This document shows positions 49,059 through 57,749 of a DNA stretch of 64,000 nt, in pieces; position 1 is the stretch's first letter; the number at the start of each line of letters is the position of its first letter. The DNA lies in the NCBI RefSeq assembly GCF_012184415.1, contig NZ_VTOX01000009.1:168884-232883 (forward strand). The letters are read 5' to 3'. Origin of the DNA: Ramlibacter lithotrophicus (GTDB lineage Bacteria > Pseudomonadota > Gammaproteobacteria > Burkholderiales > Burkholderiaceae_C). A program made the translations under genes and the position numbers. The notes under the pieces were generated by a model, which saw only the letters and a program-made list of their open reading frames with translations, had not been told where the DNA came from and did no database searches.

Positions 49059-50813
49059 CAGGGCCGCCGGCTCCTCGGCTTCGACCACCTGGCGCGCCCA
49101 TGACTCCAGGCGGCCGGTGTCCGCCCGCAGCACTTCCTGCTTGACGGCCAGGATCTGCGCCGGGTGCATGGAGAAGCTGCGCAGGCCCAGTCCGAGCAGC
49201 AGGCGCGTCACGCTGGTGTCGCCAGCCATTTCGCCGCAGACGCTGACGCTCTTGCCCTGCGCATTGCACTGGGCAATCGTTTCGGCCACCAGCCGCAGCA
49301 CCGCCGGATGCAAGGGGTCGTACAGGTGCGCCACCGCTTCGTCGGCGCGGTCGATCGCCAGCGTGTACTGGATCAGGTCGTTGGTGCCGATCGACAGGAA
49401 GTCGAAGTGTTTCAGGAAGGTCTTGAGGATCAGCGCCGCAGCCGGAATCTCGATCATGGCGCCGAGCTTCACCGGACCGTGCGGCACCCCGCGGCGCTCC
49501 AGGTCCTGGCGGGCGGTCTCGACGAGCGCCAGCGTCTGCCGGATCTCGCTGGCGTGCGCCAGCATCGGAATCAGCAGGTTCACCGGCCCGTGCGCGGCGG
49601 CGCGCATGATCGCGCGCAGTTGCATGAGGAAGGTGCCGGGGTCGGCCAGGCTCAGGCGGATGGCACGCAGGCCGAGCGCCGGATTGAGGTGGGCTTCGAC
49701 GCGGGCCCCGTCGTCCAGTGGCTTGTCGGCCCCGACGTCCATCGTGCGGATCGTCACCGGCCGCCCCTGCATGCCTTCCACGGCGCGCCGGTAGGCCTGG
49801 TACTGCTCCTCCTCCTGTGGCAGCTGTCCGCGGCGGCCCATGAACAGGAACTCGCTGCGGAACAGGCCCACGCCGGCCGCGCCCGCCTCCAGCGCCGCCT
49901 TGGCGTCGTCCGGCAGCTCGATGTTGGCGAGCAGTTCGACTTTCTGGCCGTCGAGCGTGATCGCCGGCGTGTGCCGCAGCCGCGCCAGCCGCCCGCGTTC
50001 GAGCTCGCCCTGGCGCTGCTTGAAGCCGTACTCGGCCAGGATGATCGGCGAGGGATCGACGATCATCACGCCGGCGTCGCCGTCGATGATGATCCAGTCG
50101 TCCTGGCGCGCCAGCTGGCTGGCGCCGCGCGCCCCCACCACGGCCGGGATGTCCATGCTGCGCGCCACGATGGCCGTGTGCGAATTGCGGCCGCCGACGT
50201 CGGTGACGAAGCCGGCGAACACGCTCTGCTTGAACTGCAGCATGTCGGCCGGCGACAGGTCGTGGGCGATGATGACCAGCGGCACGTCGACGCTGTCGTC
50301 CAGCAGCAGCTCCTGCTGCGTCCTGCGCCGGGCCGCCGGCGGTTGCGCGGCGGGCGATGCCACGCCCTTCATGTAGCGCAGGATGCGTTCGGCCACCTGC
50401 TCGAGGTCGGCCTTGCGTTCGCGCAGGTACTCGTCCTCCATCTCGTCGAACTGGCGCGAGAGCACTTCGAGCTGCGTCGTCAGCGCCCATTCGGCGTTGT
50501 AGAGGCGATCCGTGATCCAGTGCTTGACGCCGCTGATCAGCTCCTCGTCCTGCAGCAGCATGAGGTGCACGTCCAGCAGGGCGGCGAGTTCGTGCGGCGC
50601 CTCCTTGGGCCCCATCTGCGAGATGGTGTGCTGCAGGCGGCGGATTTCCTCGACGACGGCGTTGCGGCCGGCGCGCACCCGGGCGATCTCGGCGGCGATC
50701 TGGTCCGGCTCGATGAAATAGTGCGCCACGTCGACACGGCTCGACGCCATGAGCACGGCGCGCCCGATGGCGACGCCGCGGGCGACCGGAAGGCCGTGGA
50801 CGGAGAAGGTCAC
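49047..50813 (-). CDS. ptsI: PTS enzyme I
   Basis: PEP-protein phosphotransferase, 588 aa. The phospho-His is in GGRNSHTAIVARSMDIPAV near residue 190. The PEP-binding region has LFRSEFLFMGR, and the catalytic Cys is in SVCGEMAGD near 500. It starts with GTG 50813, overlapping the ptsH stop (GTGA). With no EIIBC here, it probably serves a regulatory phosphorelay (for example carbon or polyhydroxybutyrate control) rather than sugar uptake. Confidence 0.97.
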   Translation of the reverse strand: MTFSVHGLPVARGVAIGRAVLMASSRVDVAHYFIEPDQIAAEIARVRAGRNAVVEEIRRLQHTISQMGPKEAPHELAALLDVHLMLLQDEELISGVKHWITDRLYNAEWALTTQLEVLSRQFDEMEDEYLRERKADLEQVAERILRYMKGVASPAAQPPAARRRTQQELLLDDSVDVPLVIIAHDLSPADMLQFKQSVFAGFVTDVGGRNSHTAIVARSMDIPAVVGARGASQLARQDDWIIIDGDAGVMIVDPSPIILAEYGFKQRQGELERGRLARLRHTPAITLDGQKVELLANIELPDDAKAALEAGAAGVGLFRSEFLFMGRRGQLPQEEEQYQAYRRAVEGMQGRPVTIRTMDVGADKPLDDGARVEAHLNPALGLRAIRLSLADPGTFLMQLRAIMRAAAHGPVNLLIPMLAHASEIRQTLALVETARQDLERRGVPHGPVKLGAMIEIPAAALILKTFLKHFDFLSIGTNDLIQYTLAIDRADEAVAHLYDPLHPAVLRLVAETIAQCNAQGKSVSVCGEMAGDTSVTRLLLGLGLRSFSMHPAQILAVKQEVLRADTGRLESWARQVVEAEEPAALLGP

Positions 50814-51079
50814 TCGCCCTCTCCAAATTTGTCTTCGACCAGAGCGACCAGCGCCGCCACGGCCTCTTCCTCGCGCTCGCCCTCGGTCTCGATCGTGATC
50901 TCGCTGCCCATGCCGGCCGCGAGCATCATCACGCCCATGATGCTCTTGCCGTTCACGCGGCGCTCACCCCGGCTGATCCACACCTGGCAGGGGAAGCTGC
51001 CGGCCAGCTTGGTCAGCTTGGCGGAGGCGCGGGCATGCAGGCCCAGCTTATTGCTGATCGTCGTGGTTCGGGTACTCAT
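50810..51079 (-). CDS. ptsH: PTS phosphocarrier HPr
   Basis: An 89-aa HPr. The phosphorylatable His is in KLGLHARASAKL (His15), and the regulatory Ser site is in NGKSIMGVMML near residue 45. The start lies inside the EIIA gene (32-bp overlap in another frame) and the end overlaps ptsI by 4 bp, so all three products are tightly coupled. Confidence 0.97.
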   Translation of the reverse strand: MSTRTTTISNKLGLHARASAKLTKLAGSFPCQVWISRGERRVNGKSIMGVMMLAAGMGSEITIETEGEREEEAVAALVALVEDKFGEGE

Positions 51080-51503
51080 TGGGTCTTCGTGGCTGGTTCT
51101 GGGGAGCGGTGAGGGCGACCTGCATCACGCCCTGCGTGCCGCCGACGACGGCGCGCGACACGAGGGCGTCCAGCGGCTCGTCCCGGTAGCTCACGCTGCG
51201 CAGCAGCATGGGCAGGTTCACGCCGGTGATGAGGCGCGAGGTCACGCCGTCCACCAGCTTCTGGGCCACGTTGCTTGGCGTCGCGCCGAACATGTCGGTG
51301 AGCACCAGAACGCCCTGGTGGCGGCCCGTGCGCGTGAGCTGGTCGATCGCGATGCGGGCCGTCGCCAGCGTCTCCTCGGGCGGCAGGTTCGGCTGGACGT
51401 CGATCGCCGCCAGCGCATCCTCGCAATCGGGAAACACATGCACCGCGCAACTGCGCAAGGCGTGAGCCAGCGGCGCGTGCGCGATGATGAGGATCCCGTT
51501 CAT
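51048..51503 (-). CDS. PTS mannose-family EIIA protein
   Basis: A 151-aa EIIA(Man)-fold protein. The phospho-His is in ILIIAHAPLAHAL (His9), and the VLVLTDMFGATPSNVAQ segment near residue 66 and GVNLPMLLRSV near 93 are typical. Members of this family in betaproteobacteria act as regulators rather than sugar transporters. Its ATG overlaps the MFS gene's stop (ATGA). The C-terminal 10 residues are polar and encoded in the ptsH overlap. Confidence 0.93.
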   Translation of the reverse strand: MNGILIIAHAPLAHALRSCAVHVFPDCEDALAAIDVQPNLPPEETLATARIAIDQLTRTGRHQGVLVLTDMFGATPSNVAQKLVDGVTSRLITGVNLPMLLRSVSYRDEPLDALVSRAVVGGTQGVMQVALTAPQNQPRRPNEYPNHDDQQ

Positions 51504-52717
51504 GGGCTCGAATTATCCGCCGCGCGCAGGAACCGGCCGTAGGACAGGATGCCTGCGGCGAGGAACACCGCCATGGCGCTGCGGAACGACGCCGGCTCGC
51601 TCCAGCCGATGGCGCCGAACGCGTCGACCAGCAGGCCGATGCCCCACTGCACGACGAAGATGCCGATGAAGATCGCCAGGTTGTAGGCCGACAGCGCGCG
51701 GCCGGCCAGCGAAGGCGGGAAGGCCATGGCGACGGCCGGTTGCGCGAGCGAGAGGAAGGTGGACGACACGCAGAACAGGGCCCAGGCCACGGCACCCGCC
51801 CGCGGCCCCGCGACGATGATGCCGGCCAGGACCACGAAGCTGAGCGGCGTGCCCCACGCGATCAGGCGGGTGGCGCTGATGCCCTTGCGCGTGAGCCACG
51901 GCATCACCAGCCCCCAGCCGAGGAAGGTGCACAGCATCGCGGCGTTGATGACGAAGAGGCCGGTGGCGGCCTCGAGCGGCGGGTAACCGGACACGCGGAC
52001 CATCCACGGGCCGGCCCAGAGCGTCTGCATCGCCACCATGCCGCCGAAGCAGACCGAACCGATCGGCGCCATGCGGCGGAAGTACGGGTGCGCCCATACC
52101 TCGCGGTAGCTCGCCGGCTGCGTCGCCTCGCCCGGGGGCTCGCCGCCGTGCCACGCCGGCACGCTCCAGGCGATCAGCACGATCGACAGGACGATCAGCG
52201 CCGCCAGGCCCCAGAACAGCGGGCGCCAGCCGACCAGCGGCATGAGCCATTGCACCGGCAGCGTGGACGCCAGCATGCCGAAGGAGCCGGTCATCAGCAT
52301 CCAGGAATTCGCCCGCAGTTGCGCCGGCGGCGTCAACCAGCGCCGAAACCCCGTGAGCGGCGCCATCAGGCAGGCGCTGACGCCGACGCCGCACAGCACG
52401 CGCGCCGCGAGCAGCCCGGAAAAACTGGTCGCCAGGGAGAACGCGATGCAACCGGCGGCGGCGAGCAGCAGGAAGCCGTTGATCACCTTCTTCGGTCCGT
52501 ACCGGTCCAGCCAGGTCCCCAGCGGCAGCTGGGTCGCGGCAAACCCGATGAAGTAGCCGCCCGCCAGCAGGCCCAGGTCGCGGGCATTCAGGTCGAATTC
52601 GGCCGTGAGCGTGGGCGCCAGCGTGGCGGTCACCGCGCGCAGCAGCGCCGAGAAGAAATAGGCGAATGCAAAGGCCAGGAAGGCGGCGACGGCGCTGCGG
52701 CGGGTAATCAGCGTCAT
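51500..52717 (-). CDS. major facilitator superfamily transporter
   Basis: A 405-aa MFS permease with about 12 helices. The conserved loop 2-3 motif is GTWLDRYGPKKVINGF near residue 65. FSALLRAVTATLAPTL near the start fits the NNP/ACS-like groups of organic-anion transporters. The substrate is unknown. It overlaps the EIIA gene and the upstream lipoprotein gene by 3-4 bp each and so belongs to the PTS transcript, an unusual grouping. Confidence 0.9.
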   Translation of the reverse strand: MTLITRRSAVAAFLAFAFAYFFSALLRAVTATLAPTLTAEFDLNARDLGLLAGGYFIGFAATQLPLGTWLDRYGPKKVINGFLLLAAAGCIAFSLATSFSGLLAARVLCGVGVSACLMAPLTGFRRWLTPPAQLRANSWMLMTGSFGMLASTLPVQWLMPLVGWRPLFWGLAALIVLSIVLIAWSVPAWHGGEPPGEATQPASYREVWAHPYFRRMAPIGSVCFGGMVAMQTLWAGPWMVRVSGYPPLEAATGLFVINAAMLCTFLGWGLVMPWLTRKGISATRLIAWGTPLSFVVLAGIIVAGPRAGAVAWALFCVSSTFLSLAQPAVAMAFPPSLAGRALSAYNLAIFIGIFVVQWGIGLLVDAFGAIGWSEPASFRSAMAVFLAAGILSYGRFLRAADNSSP

Positions 52718-53235
52718 TCGAAGCGCAGCCCTGCGAAGAACGGCTCGGTCGCCTGGGCCTGGAGCCGCTCCGAGTACACGGCCGCCTGGAAGACATGGTT
52801 GCCGCGCGCGAAGTACGCGATCTGGGCCTCGACCGGCTGGCCGTCGGGTCGCCTTCCATTGGCCACGACCTGGACCGACCGGGGCAGGTCGAGCGCGCCG
52901 CCCGGCACGAACCGGGTCTCCCGCACCGTGCTGCCGCGCATGGTCGCGAGGCTCGCTGCCTGCCATTGCCGCAGCGAGGCATCGGCGTTGGCCGGGCCGC
53001 CGACGTCGGCACTCAGCACGGCGAACGTGCTGCCGCCCGCCTCGCATGCCAACGCGTCGAGCGCCACTGGCCGGCCGCCCATCGCCACCTGGCGACTCCC
53101 TTGCTCCGGTTTGCACGGCATCATGATCTTCAGCGGCGCGGCCTCGAGACGCACTTCGCGCCAGTCGAGCGCCGGACTGCAGCCGGCCAGGGCGGCGGCG
53201 CCGGCGAGCGCCGCCATGGTCAACGGTGGGAACAT
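52714..53235 (-). CDS. hypothetical lipoprotein
   Basis: A 173-aa predicted lipoprotein: signal LTMAALAGAAALAGCSP with Cys near residue 19. The rest is a soluble beta-rich protein with two further Cys (MPCKPEQ, ALACEAGG). No family recognised with certainty. ATG 53235 was chosen; a second in-frame ATG six codons later is possible. The stop overlaps the MFS ATG (ATGA), and only 35 bp separate it from the divergent CoA-transferase gene. Confidence 0.7.
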   Translation of the reverse strand: MFPPLTMAALAGAAALAGCSPALDWREVRLEAAPLKIMMPCKPEQGSRQVAMGGRPVALDALACEAGGSTFAVLSADVGGPANADASLRQWQAASLATMRGSTVRETRFVPGGALDLPRSVQVVANGRRPDGQPVEAQIAYFARGNHVFQAAVYSERLQAQATEPFFAGLRFE

Positions 53236-53241
53236 CGCGCG

Positions 53242-53247
53242 ATTATC
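53242..53247 (-). promoter_or_regulatory. candidate -10 (GATAAT, minus strand) before the lipoprotein gene
   Basis: On the minus strand GATAAT ends 6 nt before ATG 53235, without a Shine-Dalgarno between. This fits a leaderless transcript for the lipoprotein/MFS/PTS operon. A -35 is not evident. Confidence 0.3.
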
Positions 53248-53256
53248 GTTATCCGG

Positions 53257-53262
53257 GACAAT
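53257..53262 (+). promoter_or_regulatory. candidate -10 (GACAAT) before the CoA-transferase gene
   Basis: GACAAT ends 8 nt before ATG 53271. With the opposite GATAAT at 53242-53247, both divergent genes have a -10-like hexamer in the same 35-bp spacer, so any -35 elements must lie within or across the other gene's start. Confidence 0.3.
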
Positions 53263-53270
53263 CGGGTCCC

Positions 53271-54506
53271 ATGACTTCACTGGCCGGCATCCGCGTCCTC
53301 GATCTGTCCCGCGTCCTGGCGGGCCCCTGGTGCACACAGACCCTCGCCGACCTCGGCGCCGACGTGATCAAGGTCGAGCGTCCGGGAAGCGGCGACGACA
53401 CGCGCACCTGGGGACCGCCGTTCCTCAAGGACGAGGCTGGCCAGGACACGGCGGAAGCGGCGTACTACCTCGGGACCAACCGCAACAAGCGCTCGGTCAC
53501 CTGCGACATCGCGCTGCCCGCCGGGCAGGCGCTGATCCGCGAACTGGTGCAGCGCTGCGACGTCTTCATCGAGAACTTCAAGGTCGGCGACATGGCCCGC
53601 TACGGGCTCGACTACGCAGCGCTGTCGGCGCTCAATCCACGCCTGGTGTACTGCAGCATCACCGGGTTCGGCCAGACCGGCCCGTATCGCGAGCGCGCCG
53701 GCTACGACTATGCGATCCAGGGCATGGGCGGGCTCATGAGCGTCACCGGCGAGCGCGACGACCTCGGCGGCGGACCGCAGAAAGTCGGCGTCGCCGTGGC
53801 CGACCTCTTTACCGGCATGTATGCCACGGTGGCCATCCTCGCCGCCCTGCGCCATGCCGAGCGCACCGGCGAAGGCCAGTACGTCGACATGGCGCTGCTC
53901 GACACCCAGGTCGCGATGCTCGCCAACCTCGGCGCGAACTACCTCGTCAGCAACAAGGTCCCCGGCCGCGCCGGCAATGCGCACCAGAACATCGTGCCGT
54001 ACCAGGTGTTCGAAGTCGCGCCCGGCGCCGACGGGCACAAGGACCACATCATCCTGGCGGTCGGCAACGACACCCAGTATGCGAAGTTCTGCGACGTCGC
54101 GGGGCGGCCCGACCTGGCGCTCGATCCGCGCTTCGCCAAGAACCAGGACCGGGTGCGCAACCGCGACGTGCTCGTGCCGTTACTGGCGACGATCATGAAA
54201 GGCCGCTCCAAGGCGCAGTGGCTGGCTGCGCTGGAGCAGGCCAAGGTGCCGTGCGGCGCCATCAACAACCTGCAGGAGGTGTTCGCCGACCCGCAGGTGA
54301 ACGGGCGCGGCATGGTGACGCATTGGCGGCATCCGTTGCAGCCGGACCTGAAACTGGTCTCCAACCCGATGAAGCTGAGCGCCACGCCGGTTCGTGCCGA
54401 CTTGCCGCCCCCCCTGCTGGGGCAGCACACCGAGCAGGTCTTGCGCGAGCTGCTGCAATGCGACGATGATCGCCTGTCCGAGTTGAAACAGCAGAAGGTG
54501 ATCTAG
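53271..54506 (+). CDS. family III CoA-transferase (CaiB/BaiF)
   Basis: A 411-aa CoA-transferase. The N-terminal LAGIRVLDLSRVLAGPW and DLGADVIKVERPGSGDDTR are diagnostic. The catalytic Asp is in KVGVAVADLFTGMYA near residue 170, followed by GEGQYVDMALLDTQ. Members move CoA between carboxylic acids (formate, oxalate, carnitine and so on); the substrate here is unknown. The next gene starts directly at the base after its stop codon. Confidence 0.93.
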   Translation: MTSLAGIRVLDLSRVLAGPWCTQTLADLGADVIKVERPGSGDDTRTWGPPFLKDEAGQDTAEAAYYLGTNRNKRSVTCDIALPAGQALIRELVQRCDVFIENFKVGDMARYGLDYAALSALNPRLVYCSITGFGQTGPYRERAGYDYAIQGMGGLMSVTGERDDLGGGPQKVGVAVADLFTGMYATVAILAALRHAERTGEGQYVDMALLDTQVAMLANLGANYLVSNKVPGRAGNAHQNIVPYQVFEVAPGADGHKDHIILAVGNDTQYAKFCDVAGRPDLALDPRFAKNQDRVRNRDVLVPLLATIMKGRSKAQWLAALEQAKVPCGAINNLQEVFADPQVNGRGMVTHWRHPLQPDLKLVSNPMKLSATPVRADLPPPLLGQHTEQVLRELLQCDDDRLSELKQQKVI

Positions 54507-55241
54507 ATGGCCAACTTCCTTCTCGTCCACGGCGCCTGGCACGGCGGCTGGTGCTGGCGCGACGTCGTGCCGCAACTGACCCGGGCCGGACATCGCGTGC
54601 ACGCGGTCACGCTCACCGGCGTGGGCGAGCGCATGCACCTCATGACGCCCGCGATCACGCTCGAGACCCACATCACCGACGTGGCCAACGCCATCGAGAT
54701 GGAGGAAATGGACCAGGTCGTGCTGGTGGTCCACTCGTACGGCGGCATGATCGGCACGGCCATCGCGGACCGGATGCCGCAGCGCCTGCGCCACCTCGTC
54801 TACGTCGACGCGGTCGTGCCGAAGCCCGGCGAAAGTTGGGCCAGCACCCATGCCAGCGCGACACGCGAAGCGCGGCTGGTGGCCGCGGAGGCCTCGCCGG
54901 ATTTCAGCTTCCCGCCGCCGGATCCGGCGATCTTCGGCCTGTCGGCGAGCCAGTATGAATGGGTCAAGCGGCGCCAGACGCCCCACCCCGGCCACACCTA
55001 CCAGGCGGCGCTCGATTTCGATCCGCGCCGGGTGGCGGCCATCCCGCGCACGTTCGTCAGTTGCACGGGGCCGGCGCTGGCCACCATCGATGCCGTGCGG
55101 CAGCGCGTCGCGGACCGGTCGTTCTGGGCCGGCGCCTGGCATTCGGGCGGCGGCGCACGCATGGTCGAGATGAAGACCGGCCACGATCCGATGATCAGCG
55201 CGCCGGACGAGTTCGCTCGCATCCTGCTCGACTGCGCCTGA
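54507..55241 (+). CDS. alpha/beta hydrolase
   Basis: A 244-aa alpha/beta hydrolase of the plant-esterase/hydroxynitrile-lyase-like type common in Burkholderiales. FLLVHGAWHGGWCW (residues 4-17) is the oxyanion region, the nucleophile Ser is in VVHSYGGMIG near 76, and the catalytic His is in KTGHDPMISAPDEFA near 231. It follows the CoA-transferase without a gap, so it may act in the same degradation route. Substrate unknown. Confidence 0.88.
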   Translation: MANFLLVHGAWHGGWCWRDVVPQLTRAGHRVHAVTLTGVGERMHLMTPAITLETHITDVANAIEMEEMDQVVLVVHSYGGMIGTAIADRMPQRLRHLVYVDAVVPKPGESWASTHASATREARLVAAEASPDFSFPPPDPAIFGLSASQYEWVKRRQTPHPGHTYQAALDFDPRRVAAIPRTFVSCTGPALATIDAVRQRVADRSFWAGAWHSGGGARMVEMKTGHDPMISAPDEFARILLDCA

Positions 55242-55315
55242 TCGCCCACGAGGCAGCTGCTTCGTTGCAGAATCCGCTGCTGCACCCGCCGACGGGTGCG
55301 TCGGGGAGAAGCTCG

Positions 55316-55813
55316 ATGAGGCGTGTCCTGTACGGCCTGGCCGCCGCCGCCGCGCTGGCGGTGGGCGGCGCGATGCATCTTGGCAGCGCGAGCGCCGCGG
55401 CGCCAACGTCGACCTTCGTCCTGCTGGACGGAACCAGCCGGACCACCGCGGACCTGAAGGGCCAGGTAACCCTGGTGACGTTCTGGGCCACCAGTTGCAC
55501 GGCGTGCGTCGCCGCCATGCCCCAGGTCGCCGCGATTCACGACAAGTACCGCGGCGCGGCGTTCGACACGATCGCCGTCGCGATGAGCCACGACCTGCCC
55601 GGCCATGTCGCGCATTACTCGGAATCGCGCCAGCTGCCGTTCAAGGTGGCGCTGGACAGCACCGGGGCCGTCGCCAGGGCGTGGGGCGACGTGCGGCAGA
55701 CCCCGACGACGTACCTGGTCAACCGGCGCGGCGAGATCGTGAAGCGTTTTCAGGGCCCGGTGGACGCGGACGAGGTGCAGCGGCTGATCGAGCGTCTGCT
55801 GGCGCAGGCCTGA
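55316..55813 (+). CDS. TlpA-like exported thioredoxin
   Basis: A 165-aa thioredoxin-fold protein with an N-terminal signal (about 1-28). The redox motif is CTAC in WATSCTACVAAMPQ near residue 60, and the cis-Pro is in RQTPTTYLVNRRGEIVKR near 127. The Gly-Asp-Val ... Pro-Thr pattern is typical of TlpA/ResA proteins that reduce periplasmic thiols, for example for cytochrome c maturation. A GGGGAGA site precedes ATG 55316. Neighbouring cytochrome genes fit such a role. Confidence 0.88.
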   Translation: MRRVLYGLAAAAALAVGGAMHLGSASAAAPTSTFVLLDGTSRTTADLKGQVTLVTFWATSCTACVAAMPQVAAIHDKYRGAAFDTIAVAMSHDLPGHVAHYSESRQLPFKVALDSTGAVARAWGDVRQTPTTYLVNRRGEIVKRFQGPVDADEVQRLIERLLAQA

Positions 55814-55852
55814 CCCGCCCCTGGAGCGCGGCGACGCGCCGCGCTGCGACGC

Positions 55853-56308
55853 TCACTCCTTGCGGAAGTCGTCGTGGCAGCCCTTGCAGGTGCGCGCCGC
55901 CGCACCGAACGCCGTCTTGAGGGTATCCAGGTTGCTGGTCCGGGCCGCGGCCAGGAGCTTCGGCGCCTCCGCCTGCAGCTTCTCCTGGTGATCCTTGAAC
56001 TTGGCCGGCTCGAGCCAGATCTCCGGCTTGGCCCGAGTGTCCCGTCCCTTCTCGGTGCCCGCCCCGAAGCCCGCCCACGGCAGCTTGGCAACCGTCGCCA
56101 CCACCTCCGCGTTTTCGACGGCGGCCTTGGCGTCGTAAGGCACCCGCCCGTTGGCCATCGCACCGATGCGGCCGAAATGCTGGCCCATCACGAACAAGGC
56201 GCTCTGGCGGTACTTGATCGCGTCTTCGGCCTTGGCGAACTGGGCCGAGGCCGGGGCAGCGAAGGCGGCGGCCGCGGCGGCCGCGGCGAGGGAGGCGGCG
56301 AATTTCAT
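55853..56308 (-). CDS. cytochrome c'
   Basis: A 150-aa cytochrome c' (class II). The signal peptide (Ala-rich, to about residue 22, ASAQFAKAED) precedes a four-helix domain with EDAIKYRQSALFVMGQHFG (residues 27-45). The single haem motif CKGCH is near the C-terminus (residue 140), as expected. Cytochromes c' bind NO and CO and can protect against nitrosative stress. AAGGAG precedes ATG 56308. It is divergent from a cytochrome b561 gene, which could be its redox partner. Confidence 0.94.
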   Translation of the reverse strand: MKFAASLAAAAAAAAFAAPASAQFAKAEDAIKYRQSALFVMGQHFGRIGAMANGRVPYDAKAAVENAEVVATVAKLPWAGFGAGTEKGRDTRAKPEIWLEPAKFKDHQEKLQAEAPKLLAAARTSNLDTLKTAFGAAARTCKGCHDDFRKE

Positions 56309-56463
56309 CTGGCTGTTCTCCTTGGTGTGTGACAAATGAAGTGGTGCTGACCGGCGGTTCCGGAAAAAGTTCGCGTTCCCGGCCGGCCCTAGGGAATGTC
56401 CGTAGGCGGACGGGGACCGCATCGCAGCGCTTACCATCGGGCCCCGCCACCATTGGAGCTGCC

Positions 56464-57132
56464 ATGCCGCACCGCATCCGGGTCTGGGATCTGCCCACAC
56501 GACTGTTTCACTGGAGCTTGGTCGCGTGCATCGCCGGTCTCGTGCTCACCGGGTACGCCGGCGGCGCGCGGATGGAGTGGCATGCGCGCATCGGGTACGC
56601 GGTGCTCACGCTGCTGCTGTTCCGGCTGGTCTGGGGCTTCGTCGGCGGCCATTGGTCGCGGTTCTCCTCGTTCGTGCGCGGCCCTTCGCATGTCGCCGCC
56701 TATCTGCGCGGCCAGGCGCACCCCGATTCCCTGGTGGGCCACAATCCGCTGGGCGCGCTCTCGGTGGTGGCGATGATGGTCTTGCTGCTGGCGCAGGTGG
56801 CCACCGGCCTGGTGGGTGATGACGAGATCTCGTTCACCGGCCCGCTCAATCGCTTCGTCACGAGCGCACAGGGACTGGCGGCCACCTGGTACCACAAGCG
56901 CATCGGCCAGTGGGCGATCCTCGGCCTGGTGATCCTGCACGTCGGGGCCGTGCTGTTCTATCTGTGGCGCAGGGGCGAGAACCTGGTGCGGCCGATGGTG
57001 CATGGCGACAAGGCCGTGGGCATGGCCACGACGGTCGCGTCGCGCGACGACGCACGCTCCCGCGCCGCAGCGCTGATGGTGCTGCTTGCCTGCGCCGGGG
57101 CCGTCACGGGCCTGGTGCAGCTGAGCCGCTGA
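56464..57132 (+). CDS. cytochrome b561-type membrane protein
   Basis: A 222-aa four-helix b-type cytochrome. RVWDLPTRLFHWSLVA (residues 6-21) has the first haem-ligand His, EWHARIGYAVLTLL the second, and HKRIGQWAILGLVILHVGAV near 138 two more. This matches the bacterial dihaem cytochrome b561/Ni-hydrogenase-b group that moves electrons from the quinone pool to periplasmic cytochromes. GGAGC precedes ATG 56464. The divergent cytochrome c' gene is the probable partner. Confidence 0.93.
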   Translation: MPHRIRVWDLPTRLFHWSLVACIAGLVLTGYAGGARMEWHARIGYAVLTLLLFRLVWGFVGGHWSRFSSFVRGPSHVAAYLRGQAHPDSLVGHNPLGALSVVAMMVLLLAQVATGLVGDDEISFTGPLNRFVTSAQGLAATWYHKRIGQWAILGLVILHVGAVLFYLWRRGENLVRPMVHGDKAVGMATTVASRDDARSRAAALMVLLACAGAVTGLVQLSR

Positions 57133-57226
57133 GCATCGGCATCCCGCCGCCGGGGATTCCCGTCCCCGGTTGCGCACCGGCATGACGCCGGTACACTGGA
57201 GGGCCCCTGAAGCTTGCGGCACCCGA

Positions 57227-57727
57227 TTGGATACCCAACAGATTCCGGCAGTCGAGCTTGCGACGCCAACCTCGCGCGAGGAGTTCGACGCCGTGCGCGA
57301 GGTCTTCCGCGAATATGCCCAGGGCCTGGGCGTTGACCTGTGCTTCCAGCATTTCGACGAAGAGCTGGCCAGCCTGCCCGGCGAGTACGCGGCGCCCCGC
57401 GGTGCGCTGCTCCTGGCCATGGTGGACGGCCAGGTGGCCGGCTGCGTGGGGCTGCGCCCCCACGACGCGGCTGACTATCCCAATGCCGCCGAGATGAAGC
57501 GGCTGTACGTGCGGCCCGCGTTTCGCGGCACCGGGCTCGGGCGGCAGCTCGCGGAAGCCGCGCTCGACGCCGCGCGGCAAGGCGGCTATGCGTGCGTGCT
57601 GCTCGACACGCTGAGCGACATGGAGGCGGCCCGTGCGCTGTACGAGGACCTCGGCTTCGACGAGATCCCCCCCTACTACCACAACCCGATTCCGGGGGCG
57701 CACTACCTGAAGGCCGATCTCGACTGA
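57227..57727 (+). CDS. GNAT-family N-acetyltransferase
   Basis: A 166-aa acetyltransferase. Motif A (acetyl-CoA pyrophosphate loop) is RLYVRPAFRGTGLGRQLAEA near residue 88, and motif B has AARALYEDLGFDEI near 139. The TTG at 57227 gives the usual short N-terminus (DTQQIPAVELATP); ATG 57182 is an alternative. TTGCGC (57170-57175) and TACACT (57192-57197) form a possible promoter with 16-bp spacing, which overlaps the region after ATG 57182 and so favours the later start. Substrate unknown. Confidence 0.85.
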   Translation: MDTQQIPAVELATPTSREEFDAVREVFREYAQGLGVDLCFQHFDEELASLPGEYAAPRGALLLAMVDGQVAGCVGLRPHDAADYPNAAEMKRLYVRPAFRGTGLGRQLAEAALDAARQGGYACVLLDTLSDMEAARALYEDLGFDEIPPYYHNPIPGAHYLKADLD

Positions 57728-57749
57728 CGTCGAGACCGGCGGGCCGAGC

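Noticed and set aside
51740..54469. A 909-codon open frame on the plus strand
   Set aside because: It covers the antisense of the MFS and lipoprotein genes and a wrong frame of the CoA-transferase gene; low-complexity composition.
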